The translations under genes were made by a program, and so were the position numbers. Shown here piece by piece: positions 31,114-42,661 of a DNA stretch of 64,000 nucleotides (positions within the stretch are counted from its first letter, which is position 1; every line of letters starts with the position of its first letter). Source of the stretch: Agapetus fuscipes (taxonomy: Eukaryota > Arthropoda > Insecta > Trichoptera > Glossosomatidae); NCBI GenBank assembly GCA_951799405.1, contig CATOGX010000117.1:1-64000 (forward strand). The letters run 5' to 3'. Below the pieces are notes generated by a model that worked only from the letters and a program-made list of their open reading frames with translations, was not told the origin of the DNA and searched no databases.

Positions 31114-31641
31114 GTGGTCAGGGAGAGTCGTAGCCCATGGACCAACCCCACACTACTGGTTACTAAACGTGATGGAACAGCACGCTTCTGCATCGATTCC
31201 AGGAAACTAAATGCAGTCACCAAACCAGATGCCTACCCGTTGCCATATGTCCATCGAATACTGGATCAACTCCGGGGTGCTAAGTACATTTCTTCCATAG
31301 ACCTCAGTAAAGCATTCTGGCAGATACCCCTGGAGCATGGTTCATGTGAGAAGACTGCTTTCGTTGTACCTGGCAGAGGAATGTTTGAATTTACCCGTCT
31401 CCCTTTCGGACTCCGCAATGCACCATCTGAGCTGCAGCGTCTTGCGGATAAGTTATTTGGCCTTAAATTTGACACGCAATTGTTTTGTTACCTCGATGAT
31501 CTAATCATCGCCAGCCCGACCTTTGAAAAACACCTGGAAACTCTTCAATTAGTATATAACAGCTTAAAGAATGCTGGTTTGACCATAAACCTGAGGAAAT
31601 CGGAATTCTGTCTCGTCTCAAGTACCTGGGCTTCATCATAG
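31114..31641 (+). pseudogene. Gypsy-1 reverse transcriptase
   Basis: Motifs RFCIDSRKLNAVT, SSIDLSKAFWQIPL (first Asp), FTRLPFGLRNAPSELQ and the active site FCYLDDLIIA are present. A frameshift at about 31620 moves the following LGFIIDAEGLR segment into another frame. Confidence 0.9.
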
Positions 31642-31673
31642 ATGCGGAGGGCCTGAGAACCGATCCAGAAAAG

Positions 31674-33151
31674 GTGGAGGCAATAACTTCATTCCGCCGC
31701 CCGAAGAACTCCAAACAGATAAAGGCTTTTATAGGTCTTGCAGGATACTACAGATGCTTCATCAGAGACTTCTCGACGACGGCCGCACCGCTCACCAAGC
31801 TGACAGGAAACAAAAAAGGAATAAGCAACTTTGAGTGGTCCGAGGTCGCCGAGAGAGCCTTTGAGGATCTTAAAGCAGCCATGAAGTCAGCACCTGTATT
31901 AAATTGCCCAGACTTCAATCTTGGATTTACCCTGCATACGGATGCCTCAAATGTCGGCATAGGCAGTGTGCTGACACAGGAGTTCCCAGACGGAGAACAC
32001 CCAGTTGCTTTCTACTCCCGTTGCCTTAATAAGCACGAGAAGAACTACGGAATTACTGAAAAGGAACTTTTTGCTGTCCTTGACTCTGTAAATCATTTCA
32101 GAGGTTACATTGAGGGAGCCCCCTTCACGGTGGTAACTGATCACTCTAGTTTAAAGTGGCTACATACTTTGGATAACCCTACTGGCAGACTAGCAAGATG
32201 GAGTACGAGACTCTCGCAGTATAATTTCAATATAGTCCACAGGAAAGGTTCGCAGAACATTGTACCCGATGCACTGTCCCGCATTGAGGTGGCTGCAATA
32301 GAGGCTGGTCCAAGTGACCCCGTAACAGAAGATGCGTGGTACTTAATAATATGGAGAAATTGCCAAGCTACTGCACTGAGATTTCCCAACTACATGGTAA
32401 ATAAAGGTAACTTATATAGGCACTGCAAACCAAAGCACGCTCTACAGGAGGACCAAGCATGGAAGTTGGTTGTGCCTATTGAGAAGAGACAGGAATTGCT
32501 GGAACAACTGCACGGCAACAGCGCTTCGACTCACCCAGGAACTTTTAAATCCTACGGGAAGTTACAGCAATGTTACTTTTGGCCTGGTATGTTCCCACAG
32601 ACGCGGAAGTATGTATCAAACTGTTCAATATGTAAGGGATACAAACATAGCACAGCTCCACCACAGGGAATTATGTCCCACCCTAAAAAAGTGGATCGCC
32701 CTCTCCAAATGCTGTCCTTAGACTTAATAGGACCACTGCCTCGCAGCTACGCTGGAAATGTGCATATTTTAAGTGTGATGGATGTCTTCACCAAATATTG
32801 TTGGATTTTCCCATTAAAACAGACCACAGCAGCAGCGATAATAAAGAAGCTTGAGGCAAGCATCTTTATTCCCCGGGGAGTGCCGAGGTCCGTTGTTTGT
32901 GACAACGGCAAACAATTCATTGCCAAGGCATTTAAGGAATTGCTGGAGAGGTACGGAGTGCAGAAAATCTTCTACAACAGTTTTTACACACCGCAGAATA
33001 ACCCAGTCAAACGCTATAACCAGACAATTGGTACGACACTGGCTATCCTGGTGGATAGGGATCAGCGAACATGGTGCAAGCACCTGCCAAAAATTCAAGC
33101 GGCTATAAACAATACAGTTAATGTGACAACAGGATATACTCCTAGAGGCTC
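31674..33151 (+). pseudogene. Gypsy-1 RNase H and integrase, cut by gypsy-2
   Basis: RNase H is recognisable by FTLHTDASNVGIGSVL, TEKELFAVL and VVTDHSSLKWL. Integrase follows: zinc-binding H..H and CSICKGYK, then LSLDLIGPLPRS (Asp), VVCDNGKQF (Asp) and NNPVKRYNQ, where the catalytic Glu has become Lys. The frame is broken at GYTPRG by the gypsy-2 LTR at 33152; the C-terminus resumes at 58867. Confidence 0.9.
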
Positions 33152-33549
33152 TGTGAGGGTTTTTCTTTTGATCGTATTCAATTAGGATGTTTGTAATATG
33201 TGAGGATATTCACTGCTAACTTTTCGTTCGTTCAAAATCCGCTTCAAGACTCAAGCCGTGCTCAAGAGAACTCTCTCACACCATTTGTGGCTCTGCTACA
33301 AATCACTTAATAATATCACTTATAAAACAGATAAGGAATCAAACATTTAAACACACTTTATTATTCCACAATCACAATGTATATATAATAAACCACAGCA
33401 ATATTAATTATGACCAAATTCACATGTATCTGGCTCTCCCGCCAGGGAAGCTTCCTCTCTGTCTTTCTGCATTCTTTTGTTTTCCTTTTTCCATTCAAAT
33501 TCAAATCTCATGTTCCATTCCACCAAACAAACAAATTCATCCCGTTACA
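33152..33549 (-). repeat. Gypsy-2 LTR (3' LTR in element orientation)
   Basis: 398 bp, TG...CA boundaries on the plus strand (TGTGAGGG, CGTTACA). The purine-rich tract on the minus strand (GAGAGGAAGGAGG) lies just inside at about 33557-33571. Confidence 0.93.
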
Positions 33550-33571
33550 ATTATACACCTCCTTCCTCTCA

Positions 33572-34197
33572 TAAAAAAAAAATATTCCCAATTTTTTTTT
33601 TTTTTTTACAATGAGTAAATAATGTATCATAATGCTCAGCCGGCGCCACATATTTTGTTTTATTTTAAGGATAAATTTCAAAAATATGAAAATAAAAAAA
33701 AACCTGTTTCTGACACATTATTCAGTCATTAATACCTTTTTTTTAACAATACCAATTATTTTCATACTTAAAATGAAAAAAAAAAAATTTTTAACACAAA
33801 TTTCATATTCAATATTATAAACAAATATTTGTTTTTTTTTTAACTTTTTTTTTCTAAATACTTAATTCAACAATTCAAAATAATCAAATAACAATACATA
33901 ATAAACATTCACCAGTTAATAAATCAATTCATTAAAATAACTTTTTTTTTTTAAACATGTATCACATCTTTCCCAATATTTAAATTTATTTCAAATTTAT
34001 TTTTCATTAATAAATTTATCAGTCCATCAATTTTTTTCAAAAACTTTACTTTCATATGTAATACTTTGTTTAATTTATGTTTCATACCTTCATTCATGCA
34101 ATATTTCATAATTCATTCTTTCACTGATCACTTTTATATCAACTTTCACCGTATCATTCATCACCTCAAATTTTTCATACACATGAAAATATGTTTT

Positions 34198-34236
<39 letters not shown>

Positions 34237-34237
34237 C
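33572..34237. other. Gypsy-2 3' untranslated region, AT-rich
   Basis: Very AT-rich with T runs at 33590-33608 and 34199-34233. No gene. The long homopolymers could be assembly-sensitive. Confidence 0.6.
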
Positions 34238-35158
34238 TTATTTGATTATGTCCTTGATGTGATATTTATTTATAACATTTGTGTCTATATCTTTTAATAC
34301 ATAGACTATCTTGCTAACTTTCTTTTCTATTCTGGCTTTGAAAAATTTTGGAGCCAACTTTGTACAGAAGTATTTCCGTGCATTTGATTGTATGAAATTC
34401 TTACGCCATACAATGTCCCCTTGATCATAGACACGATTTGATCTACCTTTATTATAATAATTTGCATTTTTATTATATGCATCCCATAAATTTTCTGTTA
34501 CAATTTTGTATAATGTGTTTAATTCCTTCATTTTATCTTTATGCATATCTCTATATTTATCTAATTCTTCCTTTGATTCTATTTCATCATTTACTATTTC
34601 ACCATGAATTTCACCATTTAGTACAATCTCCCTACCTCTTGCTAATACATTAGGTGTGTATCCTGTTGCTAAATTGACTGTATTATTTATTATGCTTTGT
34701 ACTGAATCTAAAAAAGTATCCCATTTTCTTTGTTCATTTTCTACAAAAATAGCTAATGTGTATCCTATTGTTCTATTGTATGTCTCTACATTATTGCACA
34801 TGGGAGTATATAAAGTTGTATAAAATATTTTCTGTACTCCATATGAGTACATAAAATCTTTAAATGCATTAGTCTTTAAATTCTTTCCATTATCTGTTAT
34901 TATCGTTTGCGGTACTCCTTCTGTTAAAAATATTTTATTTTCTATTAATTTTACTATTTCTTCTGTAGTAGCTCTTCTTAAAGGAAATAACCAACAATAT
35001 TTGGTAAAAACATCTATTATTGATAATATATGTATATAGCCCGTACTTGATTTTGGTAATGGTCCTATCAAATCAATACTCAGCATTTTTAACGGTCTAT
35101 CCACTCTTTTTCTATTTTCCATTTTTCCTGCTGGAGGTAAATTATTCGGCTCATACAT
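34238..35158 (-). CDS. Gypsy-2 integrase
   Basis: 306 codons open. Catalytic residues are visible in LSIDLIGPLPKS (Asp), IITDNGKN (Asp) and CNNVETYNRT (Glu). The C-terminus has VYDQGDIVWRKNF, a chromodomain-less linker and ends NKYHIKDIIK. The N-terminal zinc-binding part is in the neighbouring frame; a one-base insertion in an A run near 35160 separates the two. Confidence 0.9.
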   Translation of the reverse strand: MYEPNNLPPAGKMENRKRVDRPLKMLSIDLIGPLPKSSTGYIHILSIIDVFTKYCWLFPLRRATTEEIVKLIENKIFLTEGVPQTIITDNGKNLKTNAFKDFMYSYGVQKIFYTTLYTPMCNNVETYNRTIGYTLAIFVENEQRKWDTFLDSVQSIINNTVNLATGYTPNVLARGREIVLNGEIHGEIVNDEIESKEELDKYRDMHKDKMKELNTLYKIVTENLWDAYNKNANYYNKGRSNRVYDQGDIVWRKNFIQSNARKYFCTKLAPKFFKARIEKKVSKIVYVLKDIDTNVINKYHIKDIIK

Positions 35159-35159
35159 T

Positions 35160-35903
35160 TTACATTTTTGACATTTTATTTATAAAACTTTTTATATCTG
35201 CATACATATTTTTCCAATAGTAACATCTTGATATGTATTTATAAGTTTTAAAAATACCTACATGTCCATTATCATGATGATTCTTTATTATAGTTAATCT
35301 ATTGTCTATAATAGGTATCTCTTTCCAATTATATTCCTCTGTGAAAGGATTATCATCATTTATTAGTTTAAATAATTTATTATCTACCATTTTGAATTTT
35401 TTGTATTTGTATGGTGTTTCTGTACATCCTTCTGCGATATTATTATACCAAGGATCTGCAATATTTGAATTTATTACTTCCATTTCTTTAGTACCAGGAA
35501 TCCTAGATAATACATCTGGCACTGTATGTTCTTTCCCTTTTCTATGCTCAATCTCGAATTCATACTGTGAAAGTCTCATGGCCCATCTTGCTAATCTACC
35601 TGTTGGATTTGATATTTTATTCAAGAATTTTAATGCCATATGATCAGTTATTACCTTGAATTTCATCCCCTCTAGATAAGATCGAAAATGTTCAATTGAC
35701 TCTACAATGGCAAGAAGCTCACGTTCTGATGTCGAATAGTTTTGTTCTCTAACTGTCAAACTGCGTGAAAAATATGCTATTGGCTTTTCGGACCCATTGA
35801 TATTTTGGTTTAATACTGAAGCTACTTGATTTTTACTGGCATCAGTGTGTAAAAAAAAATCTTTTGTGAAATCCGGACCTATTAATACAGGGGCTGTGCT
35901 TAA
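35160..35903 (-). pseudogene. Gypsy-2 RNase H and integrase N-terminus
   Basis: The frame is open from the TTAA at 35903 downward. RNase H residues: FFLHTDASKNQ, TSERELLAIV, VITDHMALKFL. The zinc-binding segment HHDNGHVGIFKTY follows. The frame runs directly into the 19-kb block and its continuation, the reverse transcriptase, lies at 54967 in the matching codon phase. Confidence 0.9.
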
Positions 35904-36956
35904 CGACGCTGTCTCAATATTTTCGAACAGTTGCTGAAATTCGCCGTTTTTTGGTGTTTTCGAGGTTTATTTATGTACATTAGTAACGACAATAATAAAT
36001 TTTAATGCTTAGAAATAGAAAATGACAAGTTTTAACTTTGATTATTTTGTTTTAGAATTAAAATAAAAACTCAATTTAAAATACTAAAAATTAAATACGA
36101 AAAGTCGATTACGTATTTCTAAAAAAACGCATTTTTGAACCCTCATTAACTAGTACACACTTCAATTTTTAGTGTTTTAAGGGCCGTTCTTATTAACATC
36201 CGTTTGTTAAATGTCAAATCTAATAAACCGAAACTTGGTACAAATTTCGTTTTTCTGTATTATAACAATTCGTTCGTAAATTTTCGGTTTAATTTTACCG
36301 GCGGATCTAACCGACAGCCGACCCCCGGTTTCCAGGTAGATACCGGTCGGTTTGTTAAGGTTTGAGGTTAGGTCAGCTGTCAAAGCATTATTTTTTTGCG
36401 GTGAGTTTTGCGCGTCTTTGGACTTCTCCGCTCTATCCTGTTGAAGATAATTTCTTCCGACAGAGATAGAGAATTCATTAAAATAGGGCTGTATCAGTCG
36501 TTTTCGTGTTTGTCATACGCAACTTTAGGTTATGTTTCTTCTCTGACAGCAAACGGATGACATAATGACATATGTTCATGAATGCACGCAAAAAATCATC
36601 AAAAATACGAGTGCATTATTGAGAACTAACGGACGGTTAAAAAAGCTTTATAAGGGCCGGTCTTATAAACGTCCGTTAGTTAAATGTCGTACCAAATTAA
36701 CCGAAAAATAATACAAACGTCACATTTTTCGTCTTATAACGATCCGTTCGTTTAATTTCCGTAAAAAGTTACCGACAGAACTAACCGACAGCCGAGGCAG
36801 CGATTAATCGCAGATACCGGCCGGTAACTTAAGGTTTGAGGTTAGGTTATCTGTCAAAGCATTGTTTCTTTGCGGTGAGTTTTGTGTGTCATCCAGTGTA
36901 ATCCATATCGGACTTCTACGCTCTGTTCTATTGAAGTGTTTTGTGCTGACTCTAAA

Positions 36957-38045
36957 ATGTTTTCCGACAGTGATAGTGAATTAATTGAGAATGTGCTGTA
37001 TTCGTCGTCTTCTGACGAGGATGCAGGAAGACGAAGAAAAAGAGTGTTCAGATGTCGCGTGGACTATTTCAACATCCTAGATGATTTAGATTTTGTGTGT
37101 CGCTTTCGATTGACAAAGAGCAGTGCACAAAATGTATTAAACATGATTGGGAGCACGTTGACCCGACCTACAGCCCGAAATAATGCATTGACACCATCAA
37201 CCCAACTACTTGTTGCATTGAGGTTTTATGCGTTAGGGTCAATATTATTAGCCTCTGCGGATTTTGTGGGAGTATCGAAGCAAAGTGCAAGCAATATTGT
37301 CTGGGAAGTATCCAAGAAAATATGTGGCATAAGAGCTCGCTATATAAAAATAACCAATGATAATTCTACCAAAGAATTGTTTTATAACTTGGCCAGATTT
37401 CCTTGTGTGATAGGAGCAATCGACGGTACGCACATCAGGATTCAGTCGCCTGGAGGACGGGATGCTGAGGCCTTCAGAAATAGGAAGGGCTATTTTTCAC
37501 TGAATGTGCAGTGTGTTTGTGATGTCAATTTATGCATCACAGACATTGTTGTGAAATGGCCGGGAGCTTCACATGACTCTCATATTTTCAATTCATCCAT
37601 GTTGAAGTCCCGTTTTGAGAGTGGAGAATTTGGAGACTCTATGTTGGTTGGAGACAGCGGATATGCTGTAAAACGGTACCTCATGACTCCTCTTTCCAAT
37701 CCCCAGACATCAGAAGAGATTCTCTACAACGAATCCCAAATTCGAACGAGGAATTCTATTGAACGTTGTTTTGGCGTATGGAAGCGGCGGTTTCCAGTTC
37801 TTTTCATGCCATTGAGAATAGCTGTGAATAGAGCTCAGTCTGTCATTGTGGCAACAGCTGTCTTACACAACATTTGCCGATTGAACAGTGAAGACATCCT
37901 ACCCCCAGATGTCCAAGAAGAGTCACCTCAGGATAACGATTTGCCATCAGCAGAAAGTGTTGCATCGGGTCCTGGCACCATTCCTGGCACACAAGATTAT
38001 TACAGAAGAGATTTAATAGATAATTATTTTAAAAATTTGGTGTAA
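36957..38045 (+). CDS. PIF/Harbinger (HARBI1-like) transposase, full length
   Basis: About 362 residues from the ATG at 36957 (AAAATGTTT); a longer in-frame start at 36882 lies in the leader shared with the MITE and is unlikely. N-terminal acidic region, then a helix-turn-helix-like segment (LLVALRFYALGSILLAS, VGVSKQSASNIV). The DDE_Tnp_4-type nuclease shows IGAIDGTHIRI (Asp), SLNVQCVCDVNLCITDI and WPGASHDSHIF, LVGDSGY (Asp), and RNSIERCFGVWKRRFPV (Glu). All three catalytic residues are present and there is no stop. It cuts and pastes DNA with 3-bp targets, in the nucleus. Either active or recently so. Confidence 0.93.
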   Translation: MFSDSDSELIENVLYSSSSDEDAGRRRKRVFRCRVDYFNILDDLDFVCRFRLTKSSAQNVLNMIGSTLTRPTARNNALTPSTQLLVALRFYALGSILLASADFVGVSKQSASNIVWEVSKKICGIRARYIKITNDNSTKELFYNLARFPCVIGAIDGTHIRIQSPGGRDAEAFRNRKGYFSLNVQCVCDVNLCITDIVVKWPGASHDSHIFNSSMLKSRFESGEFGDSMLVGDSGYAVKRYLMTPLSNPQTSEEILYNESQIRTRNSIERCFGVWKRRFPVLFMPLRIAVNRAQSVIVATAVLHNICRLNSEDILPPDVQEESPQDNDLPSAESVASGPGTIPGTQDYYRRDLIDNYFKNLV

Positions 38046-38244
38046 TTAAATTTTAATGTAAGAAATTATGACGATGACTTGTAGTTTTGTTTCTCTTGAT
38101 TGTATATTAAATTTGATTTTTGATTTGTATTTCTTTCCGATATCTTTGATTTTTATTTTTGTATATTTTGATGTTTGATTTATATTTTTCTTAGATACTC
38201 GTAACTTTGATTTTATTTTTTGTACATTCTGATTTAATGGGGTC

Positions 38245-38708
38245 ATAATAAAAGGAGAGCTTGTATGAAGAAGGTTATGACTCTGGATGAAATGAAAGAA
38301 GTATGCAAGGGCCGAATAAATGGCAGTTAATCGACAATGTTGGTGGTTAAGACTTTTTAAAAAATATATACATACCTGTATTATAATTTACTTTGCAGCT
38401 CCATGTAGGTAAATGATTTTTCTGTTTTTTTTTTTATGTACCTATATTAAATATTACATTTTATAATTTTTGTTCGTCGACTTATAAGGTTGGTATGAGG
38501 ATGGTCACCTACTCTGTAAAAATTGGTTCACTTTGCAAATGTCACCTCTAGGCAATGGTGGCAAGAGTTGCAGGGCTTATTTTCATTTGCGATTTGAGTT
38601 TTTATTTTGTAATGTTCACATGCAGCATGTGTAAGCACTTGTCTGCTTGTGTGCATGCAAGGTATAGGAATCTTAAATGTTAGTATATCTTTGCAAATTA
38701 GATGATAG
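38245..38708 (+). repeat. LINE-T 3' end inserted in the Harbinger element
   Basis: Begins in the ORF2 C-terminus (AAAAGGAGAGCTTGTATGAA) and continues to the tail (CTTATAAGGTTGGTATGAGG, ACATGCAGCATGTGTAAGC) ending CTTTGCAAATTAGATG. It lies directly downstream of the transposase stop. Confidence 0.7.
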
Positions 38709-38913
38709 GTAAATATATTTTATGAGATTGAATATTGATGTTTCTTTTATGTAAATATTACTTTTGTTGTATTTTGAAATGTTTTTTTGTCCATTTTTTA
38801 ATATATTTCTGAAATCTTAAAACCTTTTGTCTTATTATTGGGGACACTCCTCTACAAGTATCAATATTACATTACTTATTCATATTATGGGAGAGTTGAG
38901 CAGGGGCGTGCAT

Positions 38914-39142
38914 CAGTGGTGAAGCGTGCCATACAAGCCGGTTCCCATCGGCTTCCCTTTTAAAATGATGTAACTAAGTAGTTTAAAAATATAGGCACAA
39001 AGTAAAAAAATACATTTAAAACCAAAGAAACAATACATATTTTCCCCCCATTGAAACCATGCAGTCTGCTTTATTATCATTTTTGCCTCATTTTAAACGG
39101 GAAACCGATGGGAATCGGCTTGTATGGCACCCTTTGCCACTG
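38914..39142. mobile_element. hAT MITE with perfect 8-bp duplication
   Basis: Ends CAGTGGTGAAGCGTGCCATA and the reverse complement CAGTGGCAAAGGGTGCCATA; GCGTGCAT duplicated at 38906-38913 and 39143-39150. Nearly the whole unit is inverted repeat. Confidence 0.92.
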
Positions 39143-39487
39143 GCGTGCATCCAATAAAGGCACATGTAAGTATAAGGTAGGCAACATATTTAATAAGAAA
39201 TGCATTTAACATTGAAATAAACCAATTAGAGCCATTGTTCCAACTCAAAATAATTTCTAAGGTTTTATATTCATTTTCTTTATTGAACACAGTTAAGGAT
39301 AAAGTATAGTTTATTACTAATTATTTATTTAAAAAGTGAACAAGATAATGTGCAGAGTTTATAAACCTCAAGATTTTCAACATAAATCATAATTATACAT
39401 AATAATTTTAATTATTAAAAAATGTAGGAAGTGCTTATCTTAAAAAAGTTATGCATATTTGGAATACCACTATTAAATAAACATAAC

Positions 39488-40170
39488 TATGTGAGGAACT
39501 TATAATTAATTTGAATGGAACAAAAGTTGAAGTAGAAGTAAGTTTGAGGCAAATGGTAAGATGGCGAGAGAATTAGAAAGAGTGCCAGCAAAGAAGATGC
39601 GTGATGGGAGCGTTCGGTAGAATAGCGAAGAATAAAAGAATCTACAAAAAATTAAAATGGCGGTACACAATTGTATATTGCTGCCGACCCTGATGTATGG
39701 AAGTGAGTCGTGGACCGTGAATGAAAGAGAAGCAAATAAGGTAAGCACCGTAGAAACGGTTCATTTGAGAAGTATGACAGAAAAAAACACTGAAAAATAA
39801 ATTGTGAAACGAATGGGTTCTGAATGAATGCGGAGTAAGAAAGCATGAAAGTGAAAGTTTACAGCAATGTGATGCAATGGTTTGGACATATTGAAAGGAT
39901 GAATGAAGACCGACTGACAAAAAAGTGTATGAAGGGAATGTAATAGGTAAGCGTGAAAGGGGAAGACCTAGGAAAGAATGAATTGATCAGATATGTGAGA
40001 TTGCGAACAAATGGAATTTACAGAATGGAAATAAGAGAAGAGCGTGCATGAAAAGAGTGATGAAACAAGATGAGATGAAAGAAGTATGCAAGGACAGAGT
40101 CAAGTGGAGGTACCGGCCACCCCTAAAAGAATGGAGGCAGGATACAAGACAAGACAAGGCAATCTAACTG
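39488..40170 (+). pseudogene. LINE-T fragment, internally deleted ORF2 C-terminus
   Basis: Matches 47219-47985 of the fuller LINE-T copy: GTGAGGAACTTATAATTAAT, then GAATAGCGAAGAATAAAAGA and GGTTTGGACATATTGAAAGG. Several indels and stops. It ends in GACAAGACAAGGCAATC without the usual tail. Confidence 0.75.
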
Positions 40171-40302
40171 AAGAGCAGCAAATAATAAACTTCAATCTAA
40201 ATGGCACAGAACAATACATTATTACGCCTCGCTAATGCCTCAATGATCACAAAAACAAATTTAGTTTTCCAAATTAGCATCTTTTCCTCTATTAAATTGA
40301 AA

Positions 40303-41868
40303 TTAAATTTTCTTACTTTCTTTTAATAATTCCAATTTATACTCGTAGTAGCTAGCTATAGCATTGTTTCGACGAATTTTTGATTTTGTTAGCTTATTTT
40401 TGTCGATTGCTTCTTTTTTTTCATTTCTCACTGTCAATCTTGAATCAACAGGTGTTTTTAATGATGCCGGGGTCCACGTCTGCCATTTACTTTCGACATT
40501 GCTCACAGGCTCTTCTGGAGGAAAATTATCATTTGGTGGCACGTCTATTACAAGCTCCAAAACTGGCTGGCTGGTTGTTGGCTGTGAGACGTACTCAATT
40601 TGTATGGCGTCACTATCAAACTGATTTTCTAGGCCATAGCAACTCAGTTTGATCAGTGATGTCACTTTATCCAGGGTAGCATCCTCGCTTACTGGTAGCA
40701 TTGGACCTCCACCAGTTGCCCTGTAAACAAACGTATTATGTTTTATTTTATGCACTATTAACAAACAGAATTTAGGGCAGAAATGTGTCTGGCTAAATGC
40801 AACGCAACTAAGCTACACATATAGTGTAACTCTTTGCCGTGTTAGGGTCGCATATGGCGAGTGAACCTATTTGTTTTTACAGGTAAGGGGGCCAGCCTTA
40901 CGCCAACCACTTCAGTGAAGTGGGAGGTTTCCCAGCTCCCGAGGGGGCTGGTACTCATTTCTTGTGAAGGCTGAGTAAACCTTGTCGGTTCTTTATTATG
41001 AGGTTTGAAATAAACAACAAAACGGGAAATCATTTCTGACACCCTCACCGGGATTCGAGCCCGAGCTCACGGGATAAGATGCAAGCACTCTACCAACCGA
41101 GCTATCGAGCGGACGGCTAGTGTTATGAAAATCTAATATTTGTACAGGGAAATGCATTTTGCCATTTTTAAAATAAGCTTCACATGGCAAATGACAATCT
41201 ATCTATCTATAATCTAAGCTGCAAAGATATGTTAACATTTAAGGTTCATATTAAGTGCATGCCCACAGACAGGCACATGTAGGTTCGCGCCTACACATTC
41301 TGCATGTGTGCATACAAATAAGCAAAACCTCACATGAACAAAAACCTTGCAACTCCTGCCGCCGTTCTATCAATGATGATATTTGGCATGACTGTGAAAT
41401 GATTATGAACATTTTGGAATCTACAATATTGATAAACAATAAAGAATACCTGTAATTGCTGTTGCTAAGTGCTGCTCTTTTCCTTGCGGCCTTCTTCAAA
41501 TTGTCCCACTTGAGTTTTAACTGGGCCACATCCCTTGGCACCCTGTTGGTGGCATTAAAGCTCATCGCCAAGCACTGCCACGCTTGTTCTTTAGTGGCGT
41601 TTGATGCCACATCCGTCTTCTTCGACAAAAGTACGTTGTTATCCTCTAATAACTCAATTAATTTTGTCACCTCCTCTGCCGTGAATTGTTTGCTCCTGCC
41701 TTTTGTCTGAAATTATAAAAATCACATTAGAAGGATGCAAGAGAAGCGTCATTGTTTTTCATGATAAAATTAACTTTTTATCAAGATATAACCATTGCAC
41801 ATAAGTCATTTTATATATAAATAATAATACATAAGTTATCACAAGTAAATAACTGTACTTACATTCAT
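40303..41868 (-). CDS. Harbinger-associated Myb/SANT-like protein, three exons
   Basis: Exon 1 41868-41863 is only ATGAAT followed by GTAAGT. Exon 2 41706-41450 begins TKGRSKQFTAEEVTKLIELL and contains VPRDVAQLKLKWDNLKKAAR, a trihelix Myb/SANT fold like that of PIF/Harbinger accessory proteins. Exon 3 40720-40303 starts RATGGGPMLPVSEDATLDK; the TGGGP motif is typical of this group. Phases agree (0, then 2+1). About 226 residues ending KLELLKESKKI. In this superfamily the protein is needed with the transposase for DNA binding and nuclear import. Intron 2 carries SINE-3 and a LINE-T tail. Confidence 0.85.
40797..41117 (-). repeat. SINE-3 (tRNA-derived)
   Basis: Minus-strand head GATAGCTCGGTTGGTAGAGT (A box) and GGCTCGAATCCCGG (B box). 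The body includes CTTCACAAGAAATGAGTACC and the end is GTGTAGCTTAGTTGCGTT. Inserted in intron 2 of the Harbinger Myb-like gene. Other copies: 49907-50226, 50803-51132, 52605-52858. Confidence 0.82.
41205..41372 (-). repeat. LINE-T tail fragment
   Basis: Reverse complement contains GGCGGCAGGAGTTGCAAGG, CACATGCAGAATGTGTAGGC and AGCTTAGATTATAG. In the same intron. Confidence 0.7.
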
Positions 41869-42232
41869 TTTATTGATAAACTTTAACCAGGGAATATGAC
41901 GCGCACAATAAATTTTAGGTTATGTTTCGTATCTGACAGCAAGCGGGTGACGTATGTTCATGAATGCACTTAAAAGTCATAGAAAAATACGAGTGCATCT
42001 TTGAGAACTAACGGACGGTAAAAAAAGCTTTATAGGACGACCATCGGTAAGATCAATCCGTAAACGTCCATCCGTTAGTTTGTTGTCGAGATACTTACGG
42101 ATATTTGGTCTCTCGTTTATAAGACCGGCCCTAAGACGACCATCGGTAAGATCAGTCCGTTAACGTCCATCCGTTAGTTAAATGAGTATTTACTTACGGA
42201 TATTTAGTCCAACGTTTATAAGAACGGCCGTT

Positions 42233-42659
42233 CTACAATTTTGTAGAAAATATTGTTGCTAACAATGCTAATTGACGAAAATTATTGTTTTTTTGTAAAT
42301 TGATACTAAAATTAAGACTCTTAGGGACCCCGAAAATGCGCCAAAAATAACAATTTTTATTGCTCAAAAACTAGTTTTTCTGTTTTGTTTTCTGATTTTT
42401 CTTAAAGTAATAATCAAAGTTCACATAATAATCTGTCGGTTTCTGTAAATATTTTTAATTAAACTATTTTTTGTATTTTATTAAGATTTTATAAAGATGA
42501 GTTGAATTTCTCGATTTATAAGCGGTATTTATTCCATAAAATCTTCACTTGGAGTTGGATCGTCGGCGTGGGAGCACGCTTGTCCTTTCTGCGGAAATAA
42601 ATACGATTTTAAATAAAAATGCCGATATGGAAGAGTACAAAAATCTTCAGCAATGTTTA
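42233..42659. other. AT-rich block interior, no gene
   Basis: Nothing supported. TTTGGCGCATTTTCGGGGT (minus strand) is loosely similar to TTTGGTGTTTTCGAGGT at 35953, suggesting an older inverted structure around the Harbinger elements. Confidence 0.3.
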
Positions 42660-42661
42660 AT

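Larger units (their letters stand above)
36654..42131 (+). mobile_element. Autonomous PIF/Harbinger element, apparently intact
   Basis: Ends GGGCCGGTCTTATAAACG and CGTTTATAAGACCGGCCC are perfect inverted repeats. TAA is duplicated (36651-36653, 42132-42134). It has both genes expected of the superfamily: a DDE transposase (36957-38045, plus) and a Myb/SANT-like protein (41868-40303, minus, three exons). Total 5,478 bp, inflated by LINE-T, hAT-MITE and SINE-3 insertions between and within the genes. Confidence 0.88.
36181..42232. mobile_element. Older Harbinger MITE split by the autonomous element
   Basis: Left part 36181-36653 starts GGGCCGTTCTTATTAACATC; right part 42132-42232 ends AACGTTTATAAGAACGGCC. 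It is a short deletion derivative of the same family as the element inside it: leader, ACTTTAGGTTATGTTTCTTC and AACGGACGG segments match the ends of 36654-42131. The outer target duplication is not clear on the right. Confidence 0.7.

Noticed and set aside
33424..33618. ORFs within the gypsy-2 LTRs (also 58727-59200 start)
   Set aside because: LTR sequence read as protein; only the part after 58867 is real integrase coding.
40364..40652. Plus-strand ORFs of 86-90 codons
   Set aside because: Antisense shadows of exon 3 of the Harbinger Myb-like gene.
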